A stretch of 64,000 nt of DNA from Cordylochernes scorpioides. Its lineage: Eukaryota; Arthropoda; Arachnida; Pseudoscorpiones; Chernetidae. Location: positions 18,661,791 to 18,725,790 of the forward strand of contig CP092880.1 in the NCBI GenBank assembly GCA_030710605.1, read 5' to 3'. Shown in pieces: positions 62,790-64,000 of the stretch; position 1 is the stretch's first letter, and each line of letters starts with the position of its first letter. The notes under the pieces were generated by a model that ran no database searches, had not been told where the DNA came from, and saw only the letters and a program-made list of their open reading frames with translations. Both the position numbers and the translations under genes were made by a program.

Positions 62790-62885
62790 ACTTTTTTTAT
62801 TTTATCCATTCTGACCAAAATCTATCCGTGAACTTCACACAGACAGAATAAGGCAATTATATAAGTAGATTATATCTATATACAT

Positions 62886-63225
62886 AAATGTCAACGTAAT
62901 GAAAATATATACAGTAGAACTTTATATAAATTCTACAAGGCCGCAGTCACCATTCGGAGGAGATTAATAGAATCTCCGAATGTCGTGGTCCATTTGGATG
63001 AGGAAAGTGAAGACTAGAACGCGGCTGATTCCATACTCGTCTTTCAGTGAAACGCTAACCTTGACGTATGTACGGTGGAATCTGTGAACATTGGACATGT
63101 GTCGGACCGGTAGGCTGTTGTTGGGTTCTCTGCTGCCTGGAGTATAGGAGCTCCATCTATGCTTCCTTCCTGTGGTTAATCTGTATAAGACCGGTGGTCT
63201 TAATAAATCTGTATTGTTGTTGTTA
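62886..63225. other. non-coding, nothing recognised
   Basis: No repeat family of this window and no exon-like segment; ends in GTATTGTTGTTGTTATT. Confidence 0.45.
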
Positions 63226-63227
63226 TT

Positions 63228-63348
63228 TACAGTAGAACCTCCTTGTAAATGACAAGTAAAAAGGGTAATTTTGGCAATGATAACTGTCCCTTTATAGAGA
63301 GATGTCCTCTAATGTGAGTGTCCTATCATGGAGGTTCTTCTGTATATA
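63228..63348 (+). mobile_element. MITE, CAGTAGAACCTC family (internally deleted)
   Basis: Both ends present, ~50 bp shorter than the consensus. Confidence 0.82.
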
Positions 63349-63451
63349 AAATATTTTAATTCAATATTCTCTATGAAAATAATTCCATTATTAATAGTCA
63401 TAATCCATTACTTTACTATATTATTTTACCTCAAGGCACAATTTAATGTAC

Positions 63452-63628
63452 AGTAGAACCTCCCTGTAAAGGACACCTAATTGCAGAGTCAAACTGTCCT
63501 TTAGAGAGAGGTGTCCTCTTACCGAAGAGTTGCTAAATAGTAAAAATGGTTACTTTGAAAATGAAAACTGTCCTTTATAGAGAGGTGTCCTCTAGCGCGG
63601 GTGTCCTCTCATGGAGATTCTACTGTAA
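63452..63628 (+). mobile_element. MITE, CAGTAGAACCTC family (near full length)
   Basis: CAGTAGAACCTCCCTGTAAA ... ATGGAGATTCTACTGTA with TA flanks; a good reference copy. Confidence 0.9.
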
Positions 63629-64000
63629 ATACGTAAAATTTTAACAAGGGGCGTGTAACTGGCTGTCGTACTAGACCCATTCGTTGAACGGCCGGGCTTA
63701 ATGTTCTAGTTATATATGTACGTGTCTCTCACTATGGAAAGAGAAACTTTTTGCGGTAGAGCTGCTCATCCACACTTTTCGCTGTATTCCTTTCTTTCAG
63801 ACTTGATGGATAATGGGTCTGCTATTTTAAAGTTCTTTAATTTTTTTCAAGACTGCAAAGAGGAAAAAAGACCTAATAAAGTAACTGAACTATGTAGACA
63901 TATTTTTTTCTTCACTAGATGCAACCATTTACTCAATAGTCTACTTCACTGTGTTCTATGCACGAAAAAGGATGTATATAGTCTCAACTTTTGTACATAG
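63629..64000. other. unassigned region at the window end
   Basis: A plus-strand 94-codon ORF (63716-64000) ends exactly at the window edge. It is Cys/Phe-rich (CRHIFFFTRCNHLLNSLLHC) and matches no family I know. It may continue a repeat. Confidence 0.35.

Larger units (their letters stand above)
61844..62885 (-). mobile_element. non-autonomous Helitron H5, reversed, carrying tRNA-like sequences
   Basis: The 3' end is at the left (A|CTAGACGAATGACCCGGGCA with hairpin CCCGGGCAACGCCCGGG) and the TATATA head at ~62870. The interior includes two tRNA-like stretches and a duplicated ~85-bp block (GGCGAATTAGATCAGTTATA ...). Confidence 0.7.

Overview
Eukaryotic, repeat-dense animal genomic DNA from a draft scaffold. 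Three runs of exactly 100 N (1546-1645, 47260-47359, 58164-58263) divide the window into four contigs. Spliced genes with small GC-rich exons, Jockey-like LINE RNase H fragments, a Helentron-type endonuclease, mariner and piggyBac elements and many short MITEs fit an arthropod. A chelicerate is my best guess, from the style of the RNase H protein, but nothing here proves it.

Cellular genes. (1) A plus-strand coiled-coil gene ending in a PACT centrosome-targeting domain (pericentrin / AKAP450 / Plp type) has exons at 4190-4287, 22426-22609, 24142-24322, 28669-28764, 29592-29776 and probably a short last exon at 33492. From 22426 onward the phases join without conflict. (2) The last two exons of methylmalonyl-CoA mutase lie on the minus strand (36924-37140 and 36008-36099), tail-to-tail with the PACT gene. 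A ~3 kb 51/53-bp minisatellite fills the intron next to the splice acceptor. (3) Six more plus-strand, phase-0 coiled-coil exons occupy the third contig (49677-58144). They look like the middle of the PACT gene, so the contig may be mis-ordered, or there may be a second coiled-coil gene. (4) An intronless 645-residue HECT ubiquitin ligase (8122-10059) sits in an AT-rich island between transposons. (5) Contig 1 holds two candidate minus-strand exons of a repetitive Pro/Glu/Thr/Lys-rich protein.

Everything else is mainly mobile DNA: a disrupted mariner (10407-12949), pogo/Tigger-like MITEs, tandem non-autonomous Helitrons (14291-17911) carrying a giant palindrome split by a solo LTR, a piggyBac element with intact ends (17919-20394), foldbacks with tRNA-like sequences, a Helentron-like element with an endonuclease ORF (30931-32690), a degraded LTR-type element with a perfect tRNA-Lys primer-binding site at 41923, several LINE fragments, and a tRNA-derived SINE in at least seven copies.

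Most unusual signals: several unrelated repeat families, many of them inverted dimers, carry the same CTGANGA-hairpin-GAAA core that resembles part of a hammerhead ribozyme; the MMUT minisatellite seems to have started from a duplication across a splice acceptor; and the HECT gene may be foreign or a retrocopy.
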